From Silene conica (Eukaryota > Streptophyta > Magnoliopsida > Caryophyllales > Caryophyllaceae): a DNA stretch of 64,000 nucleotides. The notes beneath the pieces are model-generated. The model was not told the origin of the DNA and made no database searches. It worked only from the letters and a program-made list of their open reading frames with translations. Location: the NCBI GenBank assembly GCA_029255685.2, contig CM055317.2, positions 77,365,460-77,429,459 on the forward strand, given 5' to 3'. Each line of letters opens with the position of its first letter. The stretch's first letter is position 1. Shown piece by piece: positions 45,959 through 57,374 of the stretch. A program made the position numbers and the translations under genes.

Positions 45959-48165
45959 ATGGAAGCACAAACACCACTTCTTCTAAGAGGTTCAGAAGAC
46001 GATGATCAAGGCGGAAATTGGAGAGATGGTTTCATTGAAGAGGTGAAGAAACAAGTATGGCTTGCAGGGCCATTAATTTCAGTCAACTTGCTTATCTTCT
46101 GTTTGCAGCTCATTTCAATCATGTTTGTTGGTCATCTTGGTGAGTTGCCACTTTCCGGTGCTTCTATGGCCACTTCTTTTGCTACTGTCACCGGTTTCAG
46201 CTTGTTGGTGAGTAACTTTCCTATGTACGATCGAGTAGGTATCAGCAACTAAATCTTTATCTGACGCAACATTCTCGATGAACTTCTCTGTTTTCTGTTT
46301 CGAGTAGATGGGAATGGCAAGTGCCTTGGACACCTTTTGTGGGCAGTCCTACGGAGCAAAGCGATATGGTATGCTAGGGATACACTTGCAGAGAGCCATG
46401 ATAGTTCTTTCTCTAGTGAGCATTCCCCTGGCTGTTATATGGGCGAATACTAAATCTCTTCTAATTGCATTTAGCCAAGATCCTGAGATAGCTACTGAAG
46501 CTGGACATTATGTCCAGTTTCTTATCCCTGGTCTTTTTGCTTACGGAATCTTACAATCGCTTTTAAGATTCCTGCAAACCCAAAACATTGTATTCCCAAT
46601 GATGATTAGTACTGGGATTTCCACTGTATTGCATTTTCCACTTTGCTGGGTTTTAGTCTTTAAATCAGGCCTCGGACACAAAGGAGCTGCCCTCGCAACT
46701 GGTATATCTTATTGGATTAATGTCATATTATTGGCACTTTATGTTAAGTTTTCTTCATCATGTTCGAAAACTTGGATGGGGTTTTCCTTAGAAGCTACTC
46801 AGCAATTACTCACATTCATCAGACTGAGTATTCCTTCCGCGTGTATGGTCTGGTATGTTCTGTACATTCACCACCCGGTTGAAATGAATTATGCTTGAAT
46901 TATTCTTATGGCTGCCTTTTGTCTTCGTTCTCTCGCTTTTCTCCCTCTTTTCAATATTCACAGTTTAGAGTGCTGGTCTTTTGAGTTCATGGTTCTTTCT
47001 GCCGGTCTTCTTCCCAACCCAACCTTAGAAACGTCAGTGCTCTCAATCAGGTTAGCACCGAATTCACTTCTCCGTGCACATTTAAGGTGATACTGTACAT
47101 GAAGAATATGTATTGTGATTAACTATCGTCTTCTTTTCCAGTCTCAACACAAGCTCAACTGTATGGATGATTCCCTTAGGTCTTGGTGCTGCTGTTAGGT
47201 ATGTGTTCAAGTTTCTGCATGCTGTATCTCACAACTTGTTAGGTTTCTGCTTACGACTACATAATTTCCCGACATAAACTGTGATGATCTGAGTAGTACT
47301 CGAGTATCAAATGAGTTGGGAGCTGGGAACCCAAGGATAGCGAGGCTAGCAGTATCTGTTGTTCTATTCCTAGCCATTACCGAAAGTATTGTGGTTGGAG
47401 TCATTCTCATATCAATTCGGAACATCTGGGGCTACGCGTATAGCAATGAGAAAGAAGTGACCAGATATGTGGCCATTATGTTGCCAATACTTGCAGTATC
47501 CAACTTTCTTGATGGCATTCAGTCAGTCCTTTCTGGTACGAGGCTAAGCAAACTAACGAATGGATTCTTGTTGTTCCATGTTAGGTTAATTATAATTTAT
47601 ACTTGCCTTATCATTTACCATGCTTATAAAACGTTCAGGAGTTGCTAGAGGATGTGGATGGCAAAAAATAGGAGCGTTCATCAACCTTGGATCGTATTAC
47701 CTTGTCGGCATTCCATTAGCTATTTTTCTAGCTTTCGTGTTGCACGTAGGAGGAAAGGTAAATTTGTTTGAATTTGGTAGAAGGGCTTAATCACGTGACG
47801 TCCTAACGCAGTAATGACCAGCTCTATGCATCATGCATCATCTTAGCCGAAGCATGTTTTAACAATGTAATCCATCATCAGCATTCAGCAGTATTACTGT
47901 TTCCATCAATGCAGGGGCTGTGGCTAGGAATTATCTGTGCACTTGCTGTACAGGTTATTTTGCTTTTTATCATCACGGTTCGAACAGACTGGGATCAAGA
48001 AGTAATCTCTCTCTCTCTCTCTCTCTCTCTCAAGCCTCAACCCATAAATCATTACACTATTGCTAATTTAACTTTGCGGAACTGAGCTATCTTTTAATGT
48101 TTTAGGCGATGAAGGCGACAAAAAGGGTGAACGGATCGTCCATCTCTGCAGAAATAGTAGCATGA
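45959..48165 (+). CDS. MATE efflux transporter (DETOXIFICATION family), copy 1
   Basis: Eight exons: 45959-46207, 46308-46852, 46964-47050, 47142-47198, 47297-47535, 47639-47757, 47915-48001 and 48106-48165 (stop TGA). Phases join with GT-AG introns and give 480 residues, normal for plant MATE proteins with twelve membrane helices. MATE transporters use a proton gradient to export small organic molecules (alkaloids, flavonoids, citrate, toxins) across plasma membrane or tonoplast. Family marks include [128 protein letters not shown] and VARGCGWQKIGAFINLGSYYLVGIP. The N-terminus MEAQTPLLL fits the DTX group. The nearest Arabidopsis group is probably DTX12-16, from memory. Intron 7 holds a (TC)n run. 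Confidence 0.94.
48006..48031. repeat. (TC)n microsatellite in MATE-1 intron 7
   Basis: A 26-base TC run starting four bases after the exon 7 donor. The equivalent place in copy 2 has a shorter, interrupted run. Confidence 0.95.
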
Positions 48166-48515
48166 TTTTTCAGTAGCATATTTCACAAGCTGCTTTATTA
48201 ACAGTCTCGAATAAACGCATTGCTATGGGTATCTCCTTGCTCAACCACGGTATATCTCTATATCAGAACAGCAACTGACTGAGCTGAGCATTGGTTACGT
48301 GTCGCTATTATGGGATACAAAACACGCCAATGAGGCCTATCAATCTATATCATGCACCCTTAGCTAAATTGTTGTCAAAAAATGGATTGTTTTATGAAAA
48401 TGGAGGAACTTGTGCCTGTTCATCTGTTTGAGTTCAAATTCAAAATCAGGAAAACAATATAACTTGGCTTGAATATGGAAAGACAGCTTGTTTAATTATG
48501 CATGGTTATCACTAA

Positions 48516-48862
48516 CAGGGGCGGATTTAGGCGGTGTCGGGGTGGGCACGTGTCCCTCATGGGAAGTTCTATACCATTAAACCACCCTATATTTATCGTG
48601 AAATTTTGTACCAAAATGTACTATATTCTACAACTTTAAGTCATTATTTTTATATATACTTAAAATATATACTTTATATTATTTTAGAGAAAACGTTATT
48701 TTTGAAAAAAATATCTATAAGTCCAATTTTTCCCATTTTTTACTTAAATATTATTTAATAGGAAAAGAAATTTAAAATATAAAAATATTTTCTTAGACAC
48801 GCTTAAATAACGCGTCAAAATTTTTTTGTGCTTCTTGCACAAAAATCCTGGGTCCCCCACTG
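48516..48862. mobile_element. hAT-type MITE
   Basis: A 347-bp element with ends CAGGGGCGGATTTAGG and CAGTGGGGGACCCAGG (read inward) and a perfect 8-bp duplication ATCACTAA (48508-48515 and 48863-48870). The middle is AT-rich. It contains a tRNA-A-box-like stretch on the minus strand (GGGTGGTTTAATGGTATAG). Confidence 0.85.
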
Positions 48863-49045
48863 ATCACTAATTGAATTGAGTTCGAGGATTGAGCAACCAG
48901 ACATGGTGTGTTATATATCATTTCCGATTAAAACCGATTTCCTATGCCAAATTAACAAACGAAAGAATTGTACACTGTATCATAATGTTCACAAATCTTC
49001 TGCTCACTAAGAACAAGTGGAACGAGGGTTACGACTTGTGACAGG

Positions 49046-49919
49046 CAGGGTCGGCCCTAATGGGGATTAGGATTGACAATTGACAAGGGTCCAAGTTTGA
49101 TAGGGGTATATTAGTGTGAAATTTAATGTATGTTATTTGTAAAATAAAATTTAGGAAAATTTAACAAATATAATCCAAACTATCACTCTTCTTCTCAAAA
49201 TAATCTCAACTATCAATATTCTCGCAATAATCACAACTTTCGTACCACCCTTCTTAAAATAGTTTAGTGTCACTGCTGAGTCTTAAAAAAAGGTTATGAT
49301 TTATTAATAGTTGGATTATTTTGAGAAGAAGAGTGATAGTTGGGATTATTTTGAGAAGGGTGGTAAGAAAGTTGGGATTATTGCGGGAATATTGATGGTT
49401 GAGATTATTTTGAGAAGAAGAGTGATAGTTGGGATTATATTTGTTAAATTTACATGTGAAAATCAAAATATGGTAAGAGTCTAGTGATATTTCATCTAAC
49501 CAAATGACTAAGAGATCACGTGTTCTAGCCCTCAGAGGCTCACATAACTTTATCAAAGCATAATTTGTGCAAATTATGTTTATCAGAGCATAATTTGTTG
49601 AAATTATACATTTAGTGGACTTTTCTAATAAGGTCAATATCTAAACTTTGAAAGAATTTCGATTTTTTCAACTTTTGGACCATGAAAATGTTAAATTATA
49701 AGATATACCCCTCCAAATTCAAAATCATTTTTTCTTCTAATTTCTAAAGATTTTTAGAATCAACATCATCTTATTCCAAAATTTTTTAACCTCCTCTATT
49801 TCATTTATTAAATTGTATAAGATAATTACACATGAATTATTTGAACAACCTTTTTTAAAGTTAGAGCCTAATTTTACAATTTCGTCTAAGACTTTTAAAT
49901 ATGTAGGACCGGCCCTTTG
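49046..49919. mobile_element. hAT-like element with GGGCCGGTCC ends
   Basis: Ends CAGGGTCGGCCCTAA and CAAAGGGCCGGTCCTAC (read inward) suggest a hAT element of about 874 bp. No matching 8-bp duplication was found. The left part repeats TTGGGATTATTTTGAGAAG several times in both directions. A tRNA-like segment (AACCAAATGACTAAGAGATC, then CACGTGTTCTAGCCCTC) lies near 49497-49535. Confidence 0.5.
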
Positions 49920-50383
49920 ACAAGTCATGTGAAGATGTGAAGGTCACAAACAAGACGGTATTGAGTATTACGAGTAGGATATTTTGATCTTTGTACATAG
50001 TTGACTAGGGACCCTACCTTTTTGAATCTCGGGAATTCTATATTAACATATGTGTGTTAGTGTGTGATTAGAGGATTGGAGATGCACGTCGTGACGTTGG
50101 ACAGAACTTTTAATCAAAGTGCCACTACCAGGATTTAAATTAGTTTAAGCTATTATAATTAGATGTCTAAAGTTGACTTTTTCATCACACATTTGTACAA
50201 AGACCTTCCTCTATTCAACAGGGACACTAATCGTATATATTTATAATTGGTCTTGTTTGTGACGAGTGTAAACATATTATAAGTTTGTAATTTGAGATAA
50301 ATGGGTAATCTCAAGTATTATTACACTTGTAAATTTATGTTCGTCAGGAATAAAAATTTTGGAAATATTCAAGGCCGTTAAAC

Positions 50384-50812
50384 AGGGGTTTCAACCGGTT
50401 CTAAGAACCGGGCCCAAAAGTTTTGGGACCCAAAACTCACATTAACTTTTTGTTGTACTAAATTATTTGCCAACTAAATAGGGAATTTTCTACTTCTTCC
50501 CAATATTGACATGACATTAGTTATTAACTGACTGAAATCTAAAACAATAGTATATCAAACATTAAATGCACAATTAATATTTTACAACTAAAATGAGTAA
50601 TACTCCGTACAAAACACTATAATTACAACTTATTTCAATATCCGTGCAACGCACGGGCAAGAAAACTAGTTATTTAATATGCTTGGGTGTATCACTTTTC
50701 AATCTGTTGTCCAAGGTTTGATTCTTCTTGGTAGCAAAATCTCAACGCCTTATTAAGGGCTCCAAAATTGACAATTTGAACTGGACCTCCTAAAATCATG
50801 GGAAACGCCCTG
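50384..50812. mobile_element. hAT-like element containing a Helitron end
   Basis: Rough ends CAGGGGTTTCAACC and CAGGGCGTTTCCC (read inward). The Helitron terminus at 50642-50669 lies inside it, so a small Helitron seems to have inserted here; its 5' end was not found. Confidence 0.4.
50642..50669 (+). mobile_element. Helitron 3' terminus
   Basis: Hairpin CCGTGC-AAC-GCACGG (50642-50656), then GCAAGAAAA and CTAG (50666-50669) followed by T. Confidence 0.7.
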
Positions 50813-50849
50813 AATATATTTAACTCTCGTCGGTATTTAATCACCTTTA

Positions 50850-50857
<8 letters not shown>

Positions 50858-50911
<54 letters not shown>
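50858..50911. repeat. (AT)n microsatellite, ~54 bp
   Basis: A nearly perfect AT run. The following 50912-51828 up to MATE-2 is AT-rich, and no further element was recognised. Confidence 0.95.
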
Positions 50912-50916
<5 letters not shown>

Positions 50917-51828
50917 AGCTGTTTAGGACAATTGAGGGTTAACTTGGAGGAACATTGTCGACCAATGATTTTGCAAAATATATTGTCTATCTAACTAATT
51001 CTAAAGATTTATTGTTTTTTACTTGAATTCACTAACTGTTTATGAAACATATAGTAAAAGGGTACATCATACACTATTTTAAGTGCCATATTTCTTTATT
51101 TTCATGTGCAACCCAAGATATATTTTTTTGAAAAAATTCTACGAGTATTTCATTAATACATACCATCTCTAATTATTTCATTAGTCCGTCATTTATTTAC
51201 CTATTTCATTCTAAAGTGTCTCATTTATTTATTTAGCTTTCTATATTAAAACGGTCTTTTATGAATGTCTATGACCACCATGAATATGAAATATCCTCCT
51301 ACCTTTCCTTAGTTTTTGTACTAATGGCAAACGTAATATGTACCTCTTGTGAAAAGAGGTAATCCCTCTATCCCATCATTTATTGTCAATCATTTAGCTA
51401 TAACCTATATGAGTATTAATTACCCATTCCATCTCGGTCATTTTTTGCCATATTTTATTTTAGGGCGTCTCGGTCAATTAGTGTCCTTTCTATTTTAAGA
51501 ACGAACTTAATGAGTAATTTGATCATTCAGATACAATTTAGTCCATCTGTCATTTAGTAATTGCTCATTTCCTATTTTCTTGATTTTTATGCCGAAACTA
51601 AAGGGCAACAATTGAACGCAACGAATGTAGTACAAACAAGATATCAAGATAACAGTCTTAAACCGAACATTTTAGCTATTATAAGCCGGGCATACAAAAT
51701 GAAGACCACGTGAGTAGAAATGGCCTTGTGAAGTTGTAAAGATTGTGTTTGGTTCTTACTTCTTACACACACCCAAGACGACAAGAGCAAGCATAAGTAA
51801 CTAGACTTAGTTATCATTTCAGAGAATA

Positions 51829-54359
51829 ATGGAAGCACAATCACCACTTCTTCTAAGAGATTCAGAAGACGACGTTAATGGCGGAGATTGGAGAGATGGT
51901 TTCATTGAAGAGGTGAAGAAACAAGTATGGCTTGCAGGGCCATTAATCTCAGTCAACTTGCTTATCTTCTGTTTGCAGCTCATATCAATCATGTTTGTTG
52001 GTCATCTTGGTGAGTTGCCGCTTTCCGGTGCTTCCATGGCCACTTCTTTTGCTTCTGTCACCGGTTTCAGTTTGTTGGTGAGTCACTATCTTATTATTAA
52101 TGATTGCACTTGAGTAACTAAAATTTTGTGGCCTTGAGCCTAAGTAAAACCTTTGTTTAACTTCTGTATTTGCTGTTTCGAGTAGATGGGAATGTCGAGT
52201 GCCTTGGACACCTTTTGTGGGCAATCATACGGAGCAAAGCGATATGGTATGCTAGGGATACACTTGCAAAGAGCCATGATAGTTCTTTCACTAGTCAGCA
52301 TTCCCCTGGCTGTTATATGGGCGAATACTAAATCGCTTCTAATTGCATTTAGCCAAGATCCTGAGATAGCTACTGCAGCTGGACATTACGCGCAGTTTCT
52401 TATCCCTAGTCTTTTTGCTTACGGCATTCTGCAACCGCTTTTAAGATTCCTGCAAACCCAAAACATTGTATTCCCAATGATGATTAGTACTGGGATTTCC
52501 ACCTTGGTGCATTTGCCACTTTGCTGGGTTTTAGTCTTTAGATCAGGCCTCGGACACAAAGGAGCTGCCCTCGCAACTGGTATATCTTATTGGATTAATG
52601 TCATATTATTGGCACTTTATGTTAAGTTTTCTTCATCATGCGCGAAAACATGGACTGGGTTTTCTTCAGAAGCTTTTCAGCAATTATTCACATTCGTCAG
52701 GCTGAGTATTCCTTCCGCGTGTATGGTCTGGTATGTTCTGTACAGAATTTTCCAGCTTCCATAAACAATCCCCATAAATTGATGTTTTTCTTATGGCTGT
52801 CTTTTGTGTTCTCTGTCTCGCTTTCCTTCCTCTTTCCACTGTTCACAGTTTGGAGGCCTGGTCGTTTGAGTTCATGGTCCTTTCTGCCGGCCTTCTTCCC
52901 AACCCAACCTTAGAAACATCAGTGCTCTCAATCAGGTTAGCACCCAATTCACATCTTCCCGCTGATTTACAAAACTGGGACTGAATGCAAAGAAAACATC
53001 AGTGCCCTTTTCTTTCTGGCTTAATTTCAGCTCCTTTCAAATTTGATTGGTTGTATTCCGTTAAGTTTTATTTACGTTCAATCAATTATTTTCAATTAAT
53101 CTCTTCACAAAAGTAACTTTTAATTCAGCTAAATTCACCCCATCTCAGTTTCACTCAATTTAGTTCAATTAAGCTCTACTCCAATTTATTCAATTCAGCT
53201 CGTTTCAGCCAAAAAGAACAGGGCCTAACTAGCGTCTTCCTTTCCAGTCTCAACACAGCTTCAACGGTATGGATGATTCCCTTTGGTCTCAGTGGTGCTG
53301 TAAGGTATATCTCCAAGTTTCAGCTTAAGACTACTGTATGTATGTAAATGAGTATATCCCCTGACGTGAACTGTGATGATCTGAGTATGTAGCACTCGAG
53401 TATCAAATGAGTTGGGAGCCGGGAACCCAAGGATAGCGAAGCTAGCAGTATCTGTTGTTCTATTCCTAGCCATTACCGAAAGTATTGTGGTTGGAATCAT
53501 TCTCATATCAATCCGGAACATCTGGGGCTACGCGTATAGCAATGAGAAAGAACTGATCAGATATGTGGCCATTATGTTGCCAATACTTGCACTATCCAAC
53601 TTTCTTGATGGTATTCAGTCAGTCCTTTCTGGTACGACGCTTACCAAACTCATCAACGGATTATTCTTTGTTCCATTTCGGGTTAATGTTAATATTTACT
53701 TGCCTTTTCATTCTTACGAAACATTCAGGAATAGCTAGAGGATGTGGATGGCAAAAGATCGGGGCATACATCAACCTTGGATCGTATTACATTGTTGGCA
53801 TTCCATTAGCTATTTTTCTAGCTTTCGTATTGCACATAGGAGGAAAGGTAAACCTACTCGATTTGCTTTCACCTGACCAGAATATGTTAAATTCAACAAC
53901 GGATCTGGGCCAAACCCGAACGGAGGAGAAAGAGGCCACGATATAAACCCAAAAGGGTTCCACTCTAAAACGGGACAATCCTCACATGTGTGATTATCGG
54001 GTTTCTTCACAGAACACAACAGACTTGACAAATTGCCAGCTCTATGCATCACCAAACATGTTTCTTGAATGTAAACCATCATCAGCACTCAGCAGTATTA
54101 CTGTTTCCATCAATGCAGGGGCTCTGGTTTGGAATTATATGCGCACTTGCTGTACAAGTTATTTCGCTTTTTATCATTACTGTTCGAACAGACTGGGATC
54201 AAGAAGTAATCTCTCGCTCTCTCTCTGTGTCTCTTCTCCCTCTACCCCCTCTGGAATACATTTAGCTGTGCAGAACTGAGCTTTCTGTTAATGTTTTAGG
54301 CAATGAAGGCAACAAAAAGGGTGAATGAATCGTCCATCTCTGCAGAAACACTGCCATAA
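51829..54359 (+). CDS. MATE efflux transporter (DETOXIFICATION family), copy 2
   Basis: Eight exons: 51829-52077, 52186-52730, 52849-52935, 53248-53304, 53393-53631, 53729-53847, 54119-54205 and 54300-54359 (stop TAA). Exon lengths (249, 545, 87, 57, 239, 119, 87, 60) equal those of copy 1 exon by exon, and the product is again 480 residues. The two proteins differ at scattered positions (for example MEAQSPLLLRDSEDD for MEAQTPLLLRGSEDD, LECW/LEAW, ending ETLP against EIVA), so this is a recent tandem duplicate with both frames intact. Role and membrane layout are as in copy 1; substrates could have diverged. Intron 3 has gained a Tourist-like MITE and intron 6 a TRIM-like solo LTR, neither present in copy 1. 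Confidence 0.94.
53004..53225. mobile_element. Tourist-like MITE in MATE-2 intron 3
   Basis: A 222-bp copy ending AAAAGAACAGGGCC before TAA, with a slightly decayed left end (GCCCTTTTCTTTCTGGCTT). It accounts for the 221-bp length difference between intron 3 of the two MATE genes. Confidence 0.85.
53885..54011. mobile_element. TRIM-like solo LTR in MATE-2 intron 6
   Basis: A 127-bp relative of the solo LTR at 2076-2255: TGTTAAATTCAACAACGG at the start, GGGTTTCTTCACA at the end, with an internal deletion of about 50 bp. The flanks GAATA and GAACA match at 4 of 5 positions. It is absent from copy 1 intron 6. Confidence 0.75.
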
Positions 54360-54844
54360 TTTTTCAGAAGCTATTTCACAAGCTGCTTTATTAATAGCGC
54401 GGCACTGGTAATCCACAAAATTTTGTTGCGATTGGATGTAATCAAATGATATCAGTTACGAATAAACGCATGGCTATGGGTATCGTCTTCATATCTCTAT
54501 ATCAGAACTCCAACTGAGCATTGTTGTCATATAGAAGGCGCCAATGATGTCTACCCATCTTTTTTCGTCCCTCAAACCAACTTTTATATATTCAAAACAT
54601 CGAGAGCAGTTAAATAGATGCAAGGGCTGAGTAGAGAAATAGTTTAAAACCGATTTCTTCTGCCAGGTTGCAGACAAAAGAATTGTATTCTGTATCATAA
54701 TGTTTACAACAGTGAAGTACACTTCCTGAATAAGAAAAATCAGAAGACAGCATCTGAAGTATGAAGATATACAAAGAGAGGTTACTTGTTGAAATCATAC
54801 ACAGGTATACAGGTATTCAGAGGTTTGGCCGAGCTTTAAGAAAG

Positions 54845-57147
54845 CTAAGGATTAGTAACTCGGCGACAGCGACACCAAAATGCAGTTCCACCGCTTTTCC
54901 CACGGGCCACGGCTATTTCCTCATCAACATAAAACCATATGAAGAAAGGATTTTTGGAACTTGGCTCACTATTATCTTCATTTCCCAAACCAACTTCTAA
55001 AGGATTAAACGGTCCAACTTTCAAATGAATGCGCTCAAAGATGAATGCCAGTATTCTGTTCTTCCATGAAATTCTGCCTTCAAACGTCAAACTTCCGAAT
55101 GATCCAAGGAACACACCATTTTCAATCCTCCTTGCCTACATTTAGCTGATACATCAATGGACCTGTCACCGTATTTGTAACTACTGCCAAATACAGAATA
55201 TAATGCTCACCTCAGCATCAAATCTTTGAACAGCAGTTAGAGGGAAGTATCGCCCGCCCTTCAACTGTTTCTGCGTGCCATTGTTAATTGTCCAAGTAAG
55301 CAGTTATCAAACATTTCACCATTAACACGATAAGCTAAAAGGGAGACATAGACAATCGCAAGCAGTAGTCGGCTCATACAAAATTAAGACTTTTTCAAAC
55401 CTCAGCTGTGAAAATAAGCATCCAGGTCCTTCCAGGTGATTTGGATCCTCCAAGTGTTTGAAGAAATTTCGAGGGATCAAGCTTCGTCTTCTCAATAACA
55501 GCTAGAGCAGATAATACTTCATCTTTAGCAACTTTTCTTGTTTTAGCAGCATTTTTCAGCACTTTTATACTCTGCTCTAATTCCTAATCACACATCAAAC
55601 CATTTTTATCAATAGGAATATTAATAATAGTTGGGCCTCAACCATCGTCTCATGGCACTAAGAGAGTATTCGGCTACTCGTTAAACTAGTCTTTTATAAT
55701 GCAACTCGGTCGTCCACTGTTAAAATATAAAACCGATTTTGGGACTCCAACCAAAAGCTTAGCTTAAGCTGATGGTGAGAGTATAAGATGGATCTTGAGA
55801 CTCCAACCATCCTCATAAGCTTTTGGTTGAGATGGTTTTTTGATATGGTCGGAGTCTCAAGATCGATTTTATACTCTAAAATCCTCCATTTAGAAGATCA
55901 CTATTCGCTTGGAGACAGAAGATTGCCGCAACAATCCACACAATCACATGTTATAAACCTGGCCGTAGCAAACAATCTCCATCTATTATCATTCATCCAT
56001 GAAGAAGATCATATTTTGAAATAGATTGTGAAGGCTATGCTGCTATAAGCTAGTTGTTCATTTTAAGATGAGGCCTGAGCAGTGATGTCATCCTCAGACC
56101 CGTTTGGTGTCCTATTCTGTGTCTTATTTTATACATATGTTGAGAGTGGAACACGGAATGGGACACGATCCTCACTGAGCCCAAGGTCACCGGCACTATG
56201 ATATATGGGGAAGGGATCGAACCCGTGACTATTGTCACGGTATCTTCATCTTAATCATTTCGGTATAATATCTCCATCAATTTAGAGAGTAATATTAGGA
56301 ATATTACTAATACGCCCCCTCACTCGAATGCTCATTGGGCTTGAAGAGTGGTTTGTTTGCACAGGCCCCCATACCTTAAGGTTTTGGTTGAGATGGTCTA
56401 TCTATCATGGTATCAGAGCCAGTGTAACCGTAGGTCACGGGTTCGAATCCTAGCAACCTCAAAACCCCTCGAAAACTCACGAAATGGAAACCCAGCACAC
56501 GGTATGGGGAGCCTGTGCAAACTAACCACTCTCACGGTATGGGGAGCCTGTGCAAACTAACCACTCTTCAAGCCCAATGGGCATTCGAGTGAGGGAGCGT
56601 ATTAGGAATATTAATAATAGTTGGGCCTCAACCATCACCTTAAGGTTTTGGTTGAGATGGTCTATCTATCAAGTAATAGGAATATTAATAGTAGTTGGGT
56701 CTCAACCATCACCTTAAGGTTTGAGAGGGAGCGTAATAGGAATATTAATAGTAGTTGGGCCTCAACCATCACCTAGGTTTTGGTTGAGATGGTTATCTAT
56801 CACTCAGCAAGGCATGGGGTAATTGTATTTATCAATAATTATTACAACATAACAAATAACGGGGACCGGGACGGGAAAGCAATAAAAGGGTAGGGACGTA
56901 CCGGAGTGGATTGAATTTGGTCGAGGAGAAGAGCAGAAGAAGTATCAATGGTGGTGTCTTCAAGAGATGCTCTCAGTTTGGTGTTTGTTGTTGTTGTTGT
57001 TGTTGTTAGTTGAATAGAGGTGGTTGAGATTGTGGTGGAGCAACGTGAATGAAGAGAGATGCGATTGTGGTTGAGAAAAGTTAGGGGCAGAAATGGAGGA
57101 GAAACAGTGATGGCGGGAGATGATGCAGGTGCTGTTTGTGACCACAT
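54845..57147 (-). CDS. Chloroplast protein, probably PAP/fibrillin family
   Basis: Four exons on the minus strand: 57147-56902, 55583-55401, 55270-55211 and 55135-54845 (stop TAG). All junctions are phase 0 with GT-AG introns and give 259 residues. An in-frame ATG 54 bases upstream (57201) is possible. I preferred MWSQTAPASSPAITV because it starts a Ser/Thr-rich, acid-poor stretch that looks like a chloroplast transit peptide. The mature part begins ELEQSIKVLKNAAKTRKVAKDEVL. Conserved-looking blocks are GGSKSPGRTWMLIFTAEKQLKGGRYFPLTAVQRFDAE, IENGVFLGSFGSLTFEGRISWKNRILAFIFERI and PFFIWFYVDEEIAVARGKSGGTAFWCRCRR. The pattern fits plastid-lipid-associated (PAP/fibrillin) proteins, which sit in plastoglobules or thylakoids and handle lipids. 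I am confident it is a real plastid gene, less so of the family. Intron 1 (1.3 kb) is packed with TRIM-like repeats. Confidence 0.75.
55612..55870. repeat. TRIM-like terminal segment plus inverted relatives, PAP intron 1
   Basis: AGGAATATTAATAATAGTTG followed by GGCCTCAACCATC is the terminal segment of the family at 56270-56812. Farther on, GACTCCAACCAAAAGCTTAG and AAGCTTTTGGTTGAGATGG form an inverted pair within 130 bp, both flanked by copies of ATCTTGAGACTCC or its complement. Confidence 0.5.
56270..56812 (+). repeat. TRIM-like repeat cluster in PAP intron 1
   Basis: Several terminal segments (AGGAATATTAATARTAGTTG ... TTGGTTGAGATGGTCTATCT ending ATCA) at about 56380-56410, 56605-56671, 56675-56725 and 56738-56805 surround one internal part. 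The internal part begins TGGTATCAGAGCCAGTG (initiator-Met primer-binding-site-like), then GGTCACGGGTTCGAATCC, and ends with CGAGTGAGGGAGCG, a purine-rich tract. This fits a miniature LTR retroelement with very short LTRs (about 75 bp) that has been partly duplicated in tandem. Just upstream (56205-56240) another tRNA-like B box, GGGTTCGATCCC, lies on the minus strand. Confidence 0.6.
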
Positions 57148-57264
57148 CCTGCTGGCCTGGATGCTGGATATTTCAAGCTCCACTTTCGAGTTTGGAACCA
57201 CTGAATTCTAGGACTCCACAGGCCAATGGGAAACATCACCTTCAATTCTGACTACGTGGAGTTA

Positions 57265-57374
57265 GGCCCGGTTCTTTTCGACTGAAACGAGTTGATTGAA
57301 TTAATTGGACTAAATCTTAATTGAACTAAATTGAGTGAACTAAGTTGAGTGAATTTAGTTGAATTAAAAGTTAA
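57265..57374. mobile_element. Tourist-like MITE, cut by a Helitron
   Basis: Starts GGCCCGGTTCTTTTCGACTG after TTA and follows the family sequence for 110 bp to GAATTAAAAGTTAA, where the Helitron at 57375 begins. The missing second half was not found in the window. Confidence 0.85.

Noticed and set aside
56390-56455. Possible tRNA gene (TGGTATCAGAGCC ... GGGTTCGAATCC)
   Set aside because: The parts are too close together for a tRNA with a normal anticodon arm; the context matches a retroelement primer site and the same sequence recurs in other repeats.
57148-57201. Upstream in-frame ATG of the PAP-like gene
   Set aside because: It adds an acidic stretch (KVELEISS) unlike a transit peptide; kept only as an alternative start.
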